NCBI GenBank assembly: GCA_001664505.1
Contig: CP011806.1
Span: 4,428,926 to 4,492,925, forward strand
Source of the DNA: Acidobacteria bacterium Mor1
GTDB lineage: Bacteria > Acidobacteriota > Polarisedimenticolia > Polarisedimenticolales > Polarisedimenticolaceae
Direction: 5' to 3'
Length of the DNA: 64,000 nt
The notes beneath the pieces are model-generated. The model saw only the letters and a list, made by a program, of their open reading frames with translations. It was not told where the DNA came from and made no database searches. This document shows positions 48,806 through 58,199 of this stretch, piece by piece. A program made the position numbers and the translations under genes. The number at the start of each line of letters is the position of its first letter. The stretch's first letter is position 1.

Positions 48806-51800
48806 TCAGGGGCAGGCGGTGCCCGGCTCGATGCGCAGCGCAGCCCAACCCTGGTCGGCCTTGGAGCCGTCAGGGTTGACCACCCGCACGTAGTGCGCGT
48901 TCCAACTGTCCGGGTCGAACAGGCCCGTCTGGTTTTCGGTCGTCACGTTCTGCAGGAAGTCCAGTTCGGTGATTCCGACCATGGTTCCCGGGAACTGGTT
49001 CTGGTCGATGCGCCCGGCCATCAGCCGCAGGAACAGCAACGCCTCCATTTCGGCCGCGGTCTCCCAGATGATATGGCCGTCGGCGTCCTCCTCGACGGTC
49101 GGGTGGATCGGAAGCTCCAGCAGCCGCATCTGCACCTGGCCGACATCCTCGGGGCCGAGGGTGGTGATCGGCGGGCCGTTGTTCGGGTCGTCCTGCACCC
49201 AGAGGTGCAATTGAGCGCCGTGCTGGATGTTCTTGCCCGAGACGCGGAAACGCCGGGCCGGTTCGTGGCGCAGCTCGCACAGCCCGTAGTCTTCGTTCGA
49301 GGGGTTGTTGAGCAGGCCGTGCTGGTACAGCCGCACCGTGTGGCCGTGGGTGCCGTTGAAGCCGGGCGCCCCGTTGTTGTCCACCAGGTTGGTCAGGCTC
49401 GGAACGTCCCGGTAGGCGGTGTTGGTCACCATCGGCAGTAGCTCGATGGCGGCCGGATCGCCGACCAGGCGTGGTGCGTCCCCCTTGGGCACCGCGACCC
49501 TGCGCTCACTTCCCAGCGGGACCGCGAGCAGCACCAGCCGTTCCCGGGGAGAGGTGAGCAGGCCGAGCAGCTGAGTCTCGGTGAACGCGGCTCCGCTGGG
49601 CTCCTCGCGGAAGACGCCGGGATGGACCGAGAGGTCGTACCAGAAGCCCCGGGCGCCGGCGCCGAGGAACGCCTGGACGGCGTAGCCGGCGTTGGCCAGT
49701 TCCGCCTGCTCCCGCATGTCCTGGAGCGCGTCCATGGTCTCGGTGGATCCGGAGTTGCCGGTGGTCACCGTGTGGGTCCGGCCGACCATCGGGCCGGTGC
49801 CGGTATCGAACTCCTGAACGAACTGGTTCAGCCGCAGGACGTTGTCGCAGTCTCCAGGCTGGCCGCCGCCGCAGAGCGGGCCGAAGAAGTTCAGGTTGAA
49901 GGCGTTCATCGATGCGGTGCCGTTGAAGTCCGCCGAACGGGAGATGTCGAGCCCGGTGTGCAGCACTCCTTCGTAGCCGGTGATCGCCGACTCCCAGGGA
50001 CGGGAATCGCCGTCGCGGTCGAGGCGCGCCTCCTTCTGGAACAGCAGCCGCAGTGCGGCGGTCTCGATCGGCTGCGACGGCGCGCGTACCAGCGGCGGCT
50101 GGGGCAACGGGTTGTGCGGATCGACGCCGGGGAAGTCCTCGGTCATCACGTTGTCGCTGCCTTCGGGGAAGGCGTGGCAGCCGACACAGGCCCGGCCGAT
50201 GTCCGCGGCTGCGGTGGTGTAGATCTTGAGGCCGGCGAGGGCGCCGGTGCCCGAGACCGACTGGGTCGTGTCGTTGTCGTCCGGGTCGCCGAGGGTGCCG
50301 CTGTGCACCCGTTCACGCGGTTGTTTCGGGTTCGGCGGGTAATGCACCGAGTTGATGAACTCCTCGAACTGTTCCATCTCCGGCGTGGGCAGCGGTTCAT
50401 CGGCGCCGAGTAGCGATTCGAAGGCCCCCTGGAAGGCAACGAAGGTCTCACGGTCGCCACGCCAGTGATACGGCGCGTTGGTGAACAGGTCCTGGTCGTC
50501 GGGACCGACCTCCCAGTTGAGCAGGCCCTGGAGCGACTGGGTCACCATGAACGACTTGTCCGCCGGGAACACGCCGTTGGCGAAACCGTCGTTGGGCATC
50601 AGTTCGCGGGGAATCGGCAGATCGCCGGTGCTGGGGTCTCCGAGGTCCCAGGCGAGGCCGTCGGTGCGGCCGTCGGTGTGGCAGCTCTCGCAGGTCACCT
50701 TGCCGTTGCCCGAGAGTTTGGCGTCGTAGAGGAAACGCCGCCCGTCGGTGATGTAGTCCGGCGTCGGGTCGGCACTGAGATCGAAGCTGTCGACCACCGT
50801 CTCGGCAACCGGGTCGATGATCGTGATCGAGTTGTCGACGCGGTTGAGCACGTAGAGCCGTTCGCCCGGATCCCCGGCAGAACCACTGGCGTCCTTGAGC
50901 GCCAGGCCGCGGGGGCCGGCGATCGGCGCGTCGACCGGCGAGACGTTGATGCGCCGGATCTTCCAGTTGATCGGGGCCTGGGCCGTGGGCACGATCACGC
51001 CGATGCGGTCACTGCTCATGGCGGTGAAGAACACCTTGCTCACCGAACCCCCGTTCTCGTAGGGCACCACCGAGGTCAGTCGCGCCAGGGACTTGTTCTT
51101 GCCGAAGGGCCCGGTAGTCGGTAGCGGTTCTGCTTCGGCGTCGAGGGGGGCCGAGGTCGCGTTGCGCTCGATCGGTTGCGCGAGTTTGCGCAGGTTGACG
51201 TCCCGGCCGCGGATGGTCGGGTTGCCGGAGCAGAGGTTCTTGACCTCCCAGATCATGTGTTTGAAGAACCCTGTGTTGGCCGCGGCGACGTTGGCCTCGT
51301 CGAACAGCTCGGTGTTCCGGGCCATTCCGCCGACGACGTAGAGCGTATCGTCGGAGGCGAAGGTCATCTCGGCATTGGTCGATCCGAGGCCGCCCAGGGT
51401 GCCGAGCACGCCGGTCGTCAGGTGCTCGCTGTACAGGTCGAAGTCGTAGCGCACCGTGTTGCCCCCCTTGTGGCCCAGAACCCACAGGGTGTCGCAGGCG
51501 ATGGCGGGGGTGCGCGGCTCCTTGATCGCGATGTCGTCGAGCTGGGTATCGAAGTCGAGGTCCGCGCCTGACGGTACCGCCAGGTCGATCAAGTCCGAGT
51601 CCATGGCGATCGGTTGCAGCGTCCGGGCGTGATACTTGCCCAGGGCGTCCAGGGTCATGTGGGTCACGAACAGCACGGGCGTCAGGGTGCCCTCGACGTC
51701 GATCTCGGCGAACGCCATGTGCAGCGGCTCGTCGGTCACCTGGGCGGTGCGGTCGAGGGTCACGCTCAGCCGGCCGGAATCGCCGGGTGCCAGATGCACC

Positions 51801-52132
51801 GACGTGATCGAATCGCCGAGGAAGTTGGCCACGTAGGCCCGATCCATTTCGGGGACCCACGTCACCGACACCGGCTCCAGACCGGTACGCACCCGGCTGA
51901 CGAGCCGGCTCGAAACCGGAATCGTCTCGTCGGTGTCCCAGATCTCGAGCGAGTTGTCCGGCGTGTTGACCGCCAGGATGTAGTCGTGGCCTCCGATCCG
52001 TGCGACCTCGATCGGGTGGACCTGTGGGCTCTCGACGTTGTAGTAGTCCCCGCGTCCCTGGGCGAAAACCAGCCCCGGCATCGCGGTGAACAGCAGCAAT
52101 AGAACCAGCGCGAACGCGCGACGAAGTCTCAT
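48806..52132 (-). CDS. Secreted propeller-dihaem cytochrome, paralogue of the 25567-28620 gene
   Basis: ATG 52132 (GGGGGA 8 bases upstream) gives 1108 residues. A signal peptide ending VFAQ is followed by YVTN-type repeats with the same opening as the paralogue (VESPQVHPIEVARI, ILAVNTPDNSLEIWD). The cytochrome part has CESCH (481-485) in CESCHTDGRTDGLAWDLG and CVGCH (649-653) in CVGCHAFPEGSDN, the same spacing order as the paralogue. The C-terminal ~330 residues are different and lack the YLVRGRN module. Periplasmic dihaem redox activity is inferred. The gene lies downstream of the minus-arm subtilisin but a strong hairpin terminator intervenes. Confidence 0.85.
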   Translation of the reverse strand: MRLRRAFALVLLLLFTAMPGLVFAQGRGDYYNVESPQVHPIEVARIGGHDYILAVNTPDNSLEIWDTDETIPVSSRLVSRVRTGLEPVSVTWVPEMDRAYVANFLGDSITSVHLAPGDSGRLSVTLDRTAQVTDEPLHMAFAEIDVEGTLTPVLFVTHMTLDALGKYHARTLQPIAMDSDLIDLAVPSGADLDFDTQLDDIAIKEPRTPAIACDTLWVLGHKGGNTVRYDFDLYSEHLTTGVLGTLGGLGSTNAEMTFASDDTLYVVGGMARNTELFDEANVAAANTGFFKHMIWEVKNLCSGNPTIRGRDVNLRKLAQPIERNATSAPLDAEAEPLPTTGPFGKNKSLARLTSVVPYENGGSVSKVFFTAMSSDRIGVIVPTAQAPINWKIRRINVSPVDAPIAGPRGLALKDASGSAGDPGERLYVLNRVDNSITIIDPVAETVVDSFDLSADPTPDYITDGRRFLYDAKLSGNGKVTCESCHTDGRTDGLAWDLGDPSTGDLPIPRELMPNDGFANGVFPADKSFMVTQSLQGLLNWEVGPDDQDLFTNAPYHWRGDRETFVAFQGAFESLLGADEPLPTPEMEQFEEFINSVHYPPNPKQPRERVHSGTLGDPDDNDTTQSVSGTGALAGLKIYTTAAADIGRACVGCHAFPEGSDNVMTEDFPGVDPHNPLPQPPLVRAPSQPIETAALRLLFQKEARLDRDGDSRPWESAITGYEGVLHTGLDISRSADFNGTASMNAFNLNFFGPLCGGGQPGDCDNVLRLNQFVQEFDTGTGPMVGRTHTVTTGNSGSTETMDALQDMREQAELANAGYAVQAFLGAGARGFWYDLSVHPGVFREEPSGAAFTETQLLGLLTSPRERLVLLAVPLGSERRVAVPKGDAPRLVGDPAAIELLPMVTNTAYRDVPSLTNLVDNNGAPGFNGTHGHTVRLYQHGLLNNPSNEDYGLCELRHEPARRFRVSGKNIQHGAQLHLWVQDDPNNGPPITTLGPEDVGQVQMRLLELPIHPTVEEDADGHIIWETAAEMEALLFLRLMAGRIDQNQFPGTMVGITELDFLQNVTTENQTGLFDPDSWNAHYVRVVNPDGSKADQGWAALRIEPGTACP

Positions 52133-52279
52133 CGACAGATTCCCCCATGGACTGCGGCGCAACGGGCGCCGTACCGGTGCCGACCGCGGAGCGCTCTCGG
52201 GCTCCGATGTCTTTCGGGGAGTCCGCTGACGAGGGGATTGCCCCGGGCGGGGCGGATGGATGAAAAAAGTGAGGGATGG

Positions 52280-52308
52280 AGGCGCGCCGCCGGGCGGACG
52301 GCGCGCCT
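52280..52308 (-). terminator. Terminator of the minus-arm ECF-CHAT-subtilisin operon
   Basis: A perfect 10-base stem AGGCGCGCCG/CGGCGCGCCT (52280-52289 with 52299-52308), 13 bases past the subtilisin stop. The minus-strand T-run (CACTTTTTTC) comes about 9 bases later, so the hairpin may end transcription less efficiently than a classical terminator. Confidence 0.65.
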
Positions 52309-52320
52309 CGCGGGTTCAGG

Positions 52321-53952
52321 TCAGGGTGCAGGAATCGTGATCGGCGTCGAGCTCCAGAAGCAGGCCCACGGACTCAATGCGCAGTCGACCTGGGGGTCGG
52401 TCTTGACCTGATACCAGAACGAAGGCTGGGTGCCGACCTTGAGCAAGGGGCCCCATCCGGGCAGGACCAGTTCGTTGATCGCGGCGTCGCGGATGTCCTG
52501 GAGGACTTGCGGAGGCAGCGCCAGCGGGTAGAACTGCTGATCGACGCGCAGCATCACCGAGTCGAGGATCTGCCCTTGGGGCAGGGGAGCCGACTGGGAC
52601 AGGTTGAGGCTCATGTCGTTGCCGCTGCCTGCGCCGCCCCCTTGACCGGAGCCGTTGCCCGATGCCTCGCAGGGCACGCAGGGGTCCGACTCGGGGGTGG
52701 GGTGGGTCTCGCTGCTGTAGGTGACCAGGCTGGGGGTTTCCGGCTGTTCCTCCGGGTCCGGCGGAGGAGTGCCCTGGCTCGAGCCGCTGCGGCCCGAGGC
52801 CCAGCAGCCGGTGCTGTTGCCTCCGGACAGACCGTCGAACAGCCGGTCGATCTCCGCGTTGCAGAGCTTGTACGGACGGCGTCCCTCGGAGAGTACGGTG
52901 CACTGCAGCGCCTCGTGCTCCCAGGGCACCCAGGTGTCCCGGGAGATCGGGTCGATGCGGGGATCGTGCTCCTGAAGGAATGCCATCCAGCCGGTCAGCA
53001 TCGCCGCCGAGTAGGAGGACCCTGCCGGCGCGGGCCAGTCGCCGATGCAGAGGCCGTTGCCGGGGATCAGGGCGTTGGGACCCGCCGGTGTTTCCCAGGC
53101 GCCCCCGAGCTGCTTCTCGCTGAAGTACCGGTTGTTGTTCAGCATTCCGGCCGAGGCGACGTTTTCCAGCGCCGCCGGGAACAGCGTGATCTGGTGATTG
53201 CCCGCCGCGGCGATGAAGTCCACGCCCATGCCGCGCAGGTACTGGATGACCTTCGCCACCTGGCACGCCGCCTGATTCACGTCGCAGGCGGTCGGGGTGC
53301 CCGGGTCACGGGTCTCGTAGGTCCGGCCGAAGCTCATGTTGACCACGGTCGGCAGCAGCTGGCCGTCGGCATCCACGCTCTCGGCCACGCTGCAAAGCCG
53401 GGCCAGCAGGTGGAAGTCGTTGACCTCCGTACCGAGGGGATCCAGCTCCTCATCGTCCATGGCCGCGAGCAAGACCTCGGTTTGAGAGCCGACGATGTCG
53501 CCGATCAGCTTGACCACGCTGGCGCCGTGGCCGTCGTCGTAGTCGATGGCCACCACGCGCCGGGTGATCCGGGGTGCCGGTCCGGGCTCCGGTTCCGGCT
53601 CGGCGCCGTCATCGCCGTCGTCGCCGAAGGGGTGCTGGGTCGGCGTCATGCTGTAGACCTTCATGTCGAGCCGTTTCGGAACGACAGGGAAGGGTTGACG
53701 TCCGCGCAGGGGCTTCGGATAGGAACTCGGGTTCTCCTGGCCGGCCGCCGCTGCGTCGCAGGCTCCCGGCGGTACCGTCGTTCCGAAGGTGAACGTCCCG
53801 TAGTCACCGCAGGGGATGGTGAAGTCGGTGGCTTCCGCGGCGCAGGTCGGGTCGACCAGCGACCATTCGATCTCGGCGTTTGCCGCCGAGCCCGCCAACA
53901 GCGCCGGCACCAATGCCAGCGCCGGCAAGAGCCGATGGTTGAGCTTACTCAT
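52321..53952 (-). CDS. Divergent secreted S8 (subtilisin-fold) protease
   Basis: ATG 53952 follows GAGGTGACCC. The 543-residue protein has a signal peptide (about 1-26) and a Cys-containing pro-like region. The S8 order is kept but contracted: Asp137 in VVAIDYDD, His142 in GHGASVVKLI only five residues later, the central VVNMSFG strand, AAAGNH (Asn252) and the nucleophile motif GSSYSAA (Ser313). Normal subtilisins have about 24-30 residues between Asp and His, so the loop between them is missing. A Pro/Glu-rich stretch and later a Gly/Ser-rich linker with CVPC follow. It is the last gene of the minus arm and overlaps the previous one by 8 bases. Confidence 0.8.
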   Translation of the reverse strand: MSKLNHRLLPALALVPALLAGSAANAEIEWSLVDPTCAAEATDFTIPCGDYGTFTFGTTVPPGACDAAAAGQENPSSYPKPLRGRQPFPVVPKRLDMKVYSMTPTQHPFGDDGDDGAEPEPEPGPAPRITRRVVAIDYDDGHGASVVKLIGDIVGSQTEVLLAAMDDEELDPLGTEVNDFHLLARLCSVAESVDADGQLLPTVVNMSFGRTYETRDPGTPTACDVNQAACQVAKVIQYLRGMGVDFIAAAGNHQITLFPAALENVASAGMLNNNRYFSEKQLGGAWETPAGPNALIPGNGLCIGDWPAPAGSSYSAAMLTGWMAFLQEHDPRIDPISRDTWVPWEHEALQCTVLSEGRRPYKLCNAEIDRLFDGLSGGNSTGCWASGRSGSSQGTPPPDPEEQPETPSLVTYSSETHPTPESDPCVPCEASGNGSGQGGGAGSGNDMSLNLSQSAPLPQGQILDSVMLRVDQQFYPLALPPQVLQDIRDAAINELVLPGWGPLLKVGTQPSFWYQVKTDPQVDCALSPWACFWSSTPITIPAP

Positions 53953-54763
53953 GGGTCACCTCGCGTCGCTCGCTCCCGTTGCCCGCGGGAAGAATGGTGA
54001 GCGTCTTGGGGATGGTTGTGCCGTTGGAATCGGGGAAAAGAGCCCGCTGGGGGGATCGGTTCGCCGGAAGATCGACGGCGGCGGGAAGTTCGCCGTCGTA
54101 GGTCGCCGCGACGATCAACTCGTGGGTGCCCTTTTCGCCTCCGGCGAAGCGATGGGCCGGCCCGCTGAAGATCGCGGTGCCGCGGCCGAGTTCGACGTCG
54201 AGCCCCGGGTCGATCCGCATCAGGCGCCCGGGGTCGACCCGGTAGAGCGCGAAGAGCATGCCGGCCCGGGGAGCCTGCATCGGCTCGACGGTGACCTCGA
54301 CCGACGTATCCGGATACGCTGCCGCCATGCGTTCCCCCGCCCTCTCGGCGGCCATCCCCTGAACCTGAACCGCGAAACTCAGGTCTGCGGGGAACGGCTG
54401 GCTCCGTTGGCTCCAGGCAAACAGGCCCAGCGGCAGGGCGAGCAGCAGCATGGCCGCGGCGGCCAGCGGAATGCGGCTGCCCGAGCGTCCCGTCGACGCC
54501 TGTTCCGCCGGATAGGGTTGCCCTTCGATGGCGGCTCTGCGCGCCGCCGGTGAGGGCTTCTCGTCGATCACGCCGCCGAGATCCGCCAGACGGCGCCGGG
54601 CGTCGGCGTTGCGGCACAGCAGCGCTTCGATCTGCCGAGTGCTCTCGTCGTCGAGCTGTCCCGCGCGATAGGCCGCGAGGATCTCGTCGTCGAGATCACC
54701 GCGTCGCACGTCGGTGTCGAGCCGTGAGGGCTGCCACAACAGATCGTCATCGGATCGGGTCAT
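53945..54763 (-). CDS. Single-pass anti-sigma-factor-like membrane protein
   Basis: ATG 54763 (AGGAG before it) gives 272 residues. The cytoplasmic N-terminal ~95 residues begin DDDLLWQPSRL and contain LAAYRAGQLDDESTRQIEALLCRNADARRRLADLGG, a helical stretch of the kind found at the start of anti-sigma factors, but without a HxxxCxxC zinc motif. A TM segment spans about 98-117. The periplasmic ~150 residues are beta-rich (FAVQVQGM, MLFALYRVDPGR, HELIVAATYDG). It overlaps the CHAT gene by 4 bases. I infer a membrane regulator of the sigma factor at 57534-58199; its sequence is not close to a known family. Confidence 0.7.
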   Translation of the reverse strand: MTRSDDDLLWQPSRLDTDVRRGDLDDEILAAYRAGQLDDESTRQIEALLCRNADARRRLADLGGVIDEKPSPAARRAAIEGQPYPAEQASTGRSGSRIPLAAAAMLLLALPLGLFAWSQRSQPFPADLSFAVQVQGMAAERAGERMAAAYPDTSVEVTVEPMQAPRAGMLFALYRVDPGRLMRIDPGLDVELGRGTAIFSGPAHRFAGGEKGTHELIVAATYDGELPAAVDLPANRSPQRALFPDSNGTTIPKTLTILPAGNGSERREVTHE

Positions 54764-57537
54764 CGCCTGTCTCCTGCCATCGGAACGGCCGCCACGTTGT
54801 AGGCCAGCCGGCCGCTCCCGGTTTCGGGCGCTTCCGAGGGCTCGCTGCCGCGCAGCAGCAGCAGCGCTCCCCAGGAACTGGGTGCATGTCGTTTCATCAC
54901 GTCGTGTAGGGCCGCGGTGTGGGCCGCGGGGATGTCTCCGGAGAGCGCGAGCTCCCGGTAGAACGCCCCGTTGAACTCCGAGGCCAGGGTTTCGTCGAGG
55001 TCCGCCCGGGCGCCGATCACCCAGCTCGCGCCTCCCTTGATCAGCGAACCGGCCAGGCCGTAGTGGCCGCTGTCTGCCGTGGCCGGGTAGCGGCCGGAGC
55101 CGCAGGCACTGAGGTTGGCGAATTCGAGAGAGGGGCGCAGCCCCGCCAGCCCGGCGGCGGTCAGCCAGCCGTCGGCCAGCACCAGCCGGGTCAGGTCGGG
55201 GAAGGAGGGTTCGTAGGTTGCGTGGGCATCGATATGAACCCAGCGTGCGCCGGTCAGCGCCAGGCGCACCGTCTCGGCCGAAGCGCGAGCTCCCTCGAGC
55301 ACATCCGCATCGGGGAACAGCGTGCGGTATTCGCCGGCCAGCCGGGAGGCCTGGGCGAGATCGCCGGTGGGGTTGACCACGAACAGCGTGCGGTCGGTTT
55401 CGCCCGTGGGTTGCGCGGCACTGCCGGTGTGAGCCGGCACGTTGGCCACCGTCGTGCGGGTCGCGAGCCACTCTCCGGAGTCGGTTTCGAGGGCGGCCAG
55501 CGGGACCTGCTGAAGCGCTCCGTGCAGCGCGAAGCGGGTCACGTCGCCCAGGTCGTCGGTACGGGGAGCCAGGGCCCGGGCCAGGGGCTCGGTCAACCGG
55601 CGCCATTCGGTGGCGTCGACGTCGCGGCGGTCGAGGGCCTTCTCGATCTCGGCAACTCGTTGCGCGAGAGCGTTCCGTTCGAGAGGAGTACGCCGGTAGA
55701 GCGTGGTGCGCTCGCCATCGCGGCGCAGCAGGATCACCTCGTTCTCCACCGGGAATGCGCGATAGTCGGCGATCTCGCCGCCGGTGCCGAGGGCACCGCA
55801 GCCGCTGCGGGATGCGATGGTCGCCTCGAGCCGACTCATCAACGACTGTCGCGCACCCGCTCGCTGACGCTTACGCGCCGGAGAGGCGGGGACGCTGAGC
55901 CGGCTCAGCTCGTCGAGCAGCGCCTGTTCTTCGTCGCTGTCGGTGGCCGAGTCGCAGACCGAGCCGTCCCGGTCCCGCAGGGTCAGGGCGTCGAGCTGTT
56001 CGAGGATCTGCCAGGCCCGGCCGGGGTGGCCCAGCTCCGTGGCGTTCCGGGCGGCACGGTAGAAGTCTTCCGCCCGGCGTCCCGGTCCGAGTTTCATGTT
56101 CCGGTCGGTCGGCCGGGCTGCGTCTCGTTCGTGGTTGGCCAGAGCCGTTTCGAGGGCGCTGCCGGCTGCCTCGAGATCTCCCTGGCGGCGGAGCAGGGCC
56201 GCGGCGCAACTCGCACCCCATGCCGCCAGGCGGGGTTCGCCGGAATCGGCCACGGCGCGGCACTCGTCGAGGGCCTGCTCCGGTTTGCCTGCCGCGGACA
56301 GGTGATCCGAGCGCACCAGCCGGGACCAGAGCGCAAGCCGCCGGGCCTTGAGGCCGTCCTCGCCCGCCTCGGCGAGGCTCCGCTCGAGCAACGGGCCGGG
56401 GTCGCGGCCGAGACGCGCTTCGATGTACGCGAGGTTCATCAAGATGTTGGCCCGCTCCGCAGCGCCCAGCGCATTCGAGTTCGCATCGAGGGCGCTCCGC
56501 AACAGGCCCTCTGCCTCGTCCAGAGCAAGGTGGTCGGTCGACGGATCCTGGGCGATCAACCAGCTCAGGGTGATCTGGGCGGCCGGGAGATGCCGGTTGT
56601 CGAAGCCGGCTTCGCGGCTGCGATCCAGCATGCGGCCTAGCCGTTCCCGGGCCGGCTGCTCGGCACCGATCCGAAACAGCATGCCCGCCTGGCGGTTGGC
56701 CACCGCCAGGATTCCCGAGTCGGCGATCCGTGAGTAGTGCGCTTCGGCGTGTCCCAGGTGTTCCCAGGCTTCGCCGGGGCCGGCGTCCCGCTCCATGGCC
56801 AGGTTGGCTCGCTCGAGGGCGACGATGGCGGCGGACTCGCTGGCCGCAGGATGGTTGATCCAGTCGGGTAGCGTGGCGAGCAGAGAGCCGGCTTCGCCCA
56901 GAGCCGCTTCGGTGCCTTGCTGGCGCAGGAAGTAGACCGCCATCAGGTCGAAGCGCACGCCGAGCAGCGGATAACCCGCGTCCTCGGCGCGATCGCCGAG
57001 GTCGCGTAGCTGCGCCGCCATCTCGAGGTGGTCCACGCCGCTCCGCAATGCGGGCAAGCGTTGCTGCCACAGTTCGGAGAAGGTCGTCGTATCCGGCTCG
57101 AACATGATCGGCCGGCAGGGAAGGTCCTGACGGCGCCCGTCGTAGACATCCTCGATGGAGCCGCAGACCTCCTGGATGCCGGCGGTCTTGATGCTGCCCA
57201 GCGGTACGCCGTAGCAAACGGTGCTGCCGAAGCGGACCGCAGGAGGCTTCGATTCCGCCGGGGCTGCGTCGCCGCCGATATGTAGCCGGGCTTGCCACTG
57301 GCTGGTGTCGACCGAGGGGCGGGTTTCGATGCAGAGGTCCAGCATGTTCTCGTTGCCGATCACCTTGGGCATCAGGGATCCGTCGGCGGTGAACGATGCA
57401 TCGCGGTGGCCGCGGAAGGTCCAGGTCGCATCCTCGAGCAGATCGTTTCCCGGCGCAGGCGCACAGGCCTGCATCAGCAGCAGGAGCGCTGCCCACATCC
57501 CCGCCTGTCGACAGGTTCGATGGGGAGCATGGCTCAC
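54760..57537 (-). CDS. CHAT-domain (caspase-like) protein, probably membrane-attached
   Basis: The GTG at 57537 shares a 4-base overlap (GTGA) with the sigma stop codon; the next residues (CRQAGMWAALLLLMQACAPAPG) look like a lipoprotein signal. The 925-residue product has a long helical repeat region (about 140-700, TPR-like, e.g. ALDECRAVADSGEPRLAAWGASCAAALLRRQGDLEAAGSAL) and a C-terminal CHAT domain (about 690-910). The CHAT catalytic pair is visible: His772 in HIDAHATYE and Cys812 in NLSACGSG. CHAT proteins are cysteine proteases related to caspases. It is the second gene of the minus arm. Confidence 0.85.
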   Translation of the reverse strand: MSHAPHRTCRQAGMWAALLLLMQACAPAPGNDLLEDATWTFRGHRDASFTADGSLMPKVIGNENMLDLCIETRPSVDTSQWQARLHIGGDAAPAESKPPAVRFGSTVCYGVPLGSIKTAGIQEVCGSIEDVYDGRRQDLPCRPIMFEPDTTTFSELWQQRLPALRSGVDHLEMAAQLRDLGDRAEDAGYPLLGVRFDLMAVYFLRQQGTEAALGEAGSLLATLPDWINHPAASESAAIVALERANLAMERDAGPGEAWEHLGHAEAHYSRIADSGILAVANRQAGMLFRIGAEQPARERLGRMLDRSREAGFDNRHLPAAQITLSWLIAQDPSTDHLALDEAEGLLRSALDANSNALGAAERANILMNLAYIEARLGRDPGPLLERSLAEAGEDGLKARRLALWSRLVRSDHLSAAGKPEQALDECRAVADSGEPRLAAWGASCAAALLRRQGDLEAAGSALETALANHERDAARPTDRNMKLGPGRRAEDFYRAARNATELGHPGRAWQILEQLDALTLRDRDGSVCDSATDSDEEQALLDELSRLSVPASPARKRQRAGARQSLMSRLEATIASRSGCGALGTGGEIADYRAFPVENEVILLRRDGERTTLYRRTPLERNALAQRVAEIEKALDRRDVDATEWRRLTEPLARALAPRTDDLGDVTRFALHGALQQVPLAALETDSGEWLATRTTVANVPAHTGSAAQPTGETDRTLFVVNPTGDLAQASRLAGEYRTLFPDADVLEGARASAETVRLALTGARWVHIDAHATYEPSFPDLTRLVLADGWLTAAGLAGLRPSLEFANLSACGSGRYPATADSGHYGLAGSLIKGGASWVIGARADLDETLASEFNGAFYRELALSGDIPAAHTAALHDVMKRHAPSSWGALLLLRGSEPSEAPETGSGRLAYNVAAVPMAGDRR

Positions 57538-58199
57538 AGGCCGAGCTTCCTCGCGCAACTCTCGATCGTCTGGTTGAGCGACAGCTTCAGCTTGTAGGTC
57601 GCCTTGCGGGACCAGCCGGTCGCCTGGGAGATCTCTTCGGGGGTCAGCCCGTCGACGAAGCGCATCTTGTAGTAGAGGTAGACCCGTGCGTTGCCGCGAC
57701 GCAGGCAGGCGTCGAGGCGCACCAGGGTGTCCTTGTCCAGGTTGCGCTGTTCGGCGTCTTCGACACCGGGGCGTTGATCCGCGCCGAGGAGCGGAAGCGG
57801 ACGGAAGCGGCGCCGTGAGCGGCGCCGGTTGCTCGCGATGCCGCAGGCGAGGTTCCAGAAGAAGCACTCCAGCTTGCTGTCGGTTTGCGAGGCGGGGGGA
57901 GTGCGCGTCACGAAACTGCGCAGGACACGCGCGTCGTCCTGGAAGAACAAAACGAAGGCATCGTGCAGCAGTTCTTCCGCATCGAGTCCGGCGGACTGGT
58001 AGCGGCTTCGCAGTCTGCGCAACAGCTTCGGCGCGAAGCGGTCGTAGAGCCAACCCTTGGAGGCCGTGCAGCCGTCGAGGACCTGCTCCAACATCTCGGG
58101 AAGTTCGGAGCGCAAGCCCGGCCGGCGCAGAGCGTCGTGCAGGTTCCCGCCGATCCCGCCCTCGGCCGCGTGCTGCCTCGCGTCGTCCTTTTCTCGCAT
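57534..58199 (-). CDS. ECF sigma factor, first gene of the minus arm
   Basis: ATG 58199 gives 221 residues. Region 2 is visible as GWLYDRFAPKLLRRLRSRYQS and DAEELLHDAFVLFFQDDARVLRSF with KLECFFWNLACGIASNRRR; region 4 as VYLYYKMRFVDGLTPEEISQATGWSRKATYKLKLSLNQTIE. The FWNLACGIASNRRR and LTPEEIS features suit the ECF group. It leads the minus arm: ECF sigma, CHAT protein, anti-sigma-like protein and subtilisin, all overlapping by 4-8 bases. The start is 324 bases from the divergent sigma gene at 58524. Confidence 0.9.
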   Translation of the reverse strand: MREKDDARQHAAEGGIGGNLHDALRRPGLRSELPEMLEQVLDGCTASKGWLYDRFAPKLLRRLRSRYQSAGLDAEELLHDAFVLFFQDDARVLRSFVTRTPPASQTDSKLECFFWNLACGIASNRRRSRRRFRPLPLLGADQRPGVEDAEQRNLDKDTLVRLDACLRRGNARVYLYYKMRFVDGLTPEEISQATGWSRKATYKLKLSLNQTIESCARKLGL

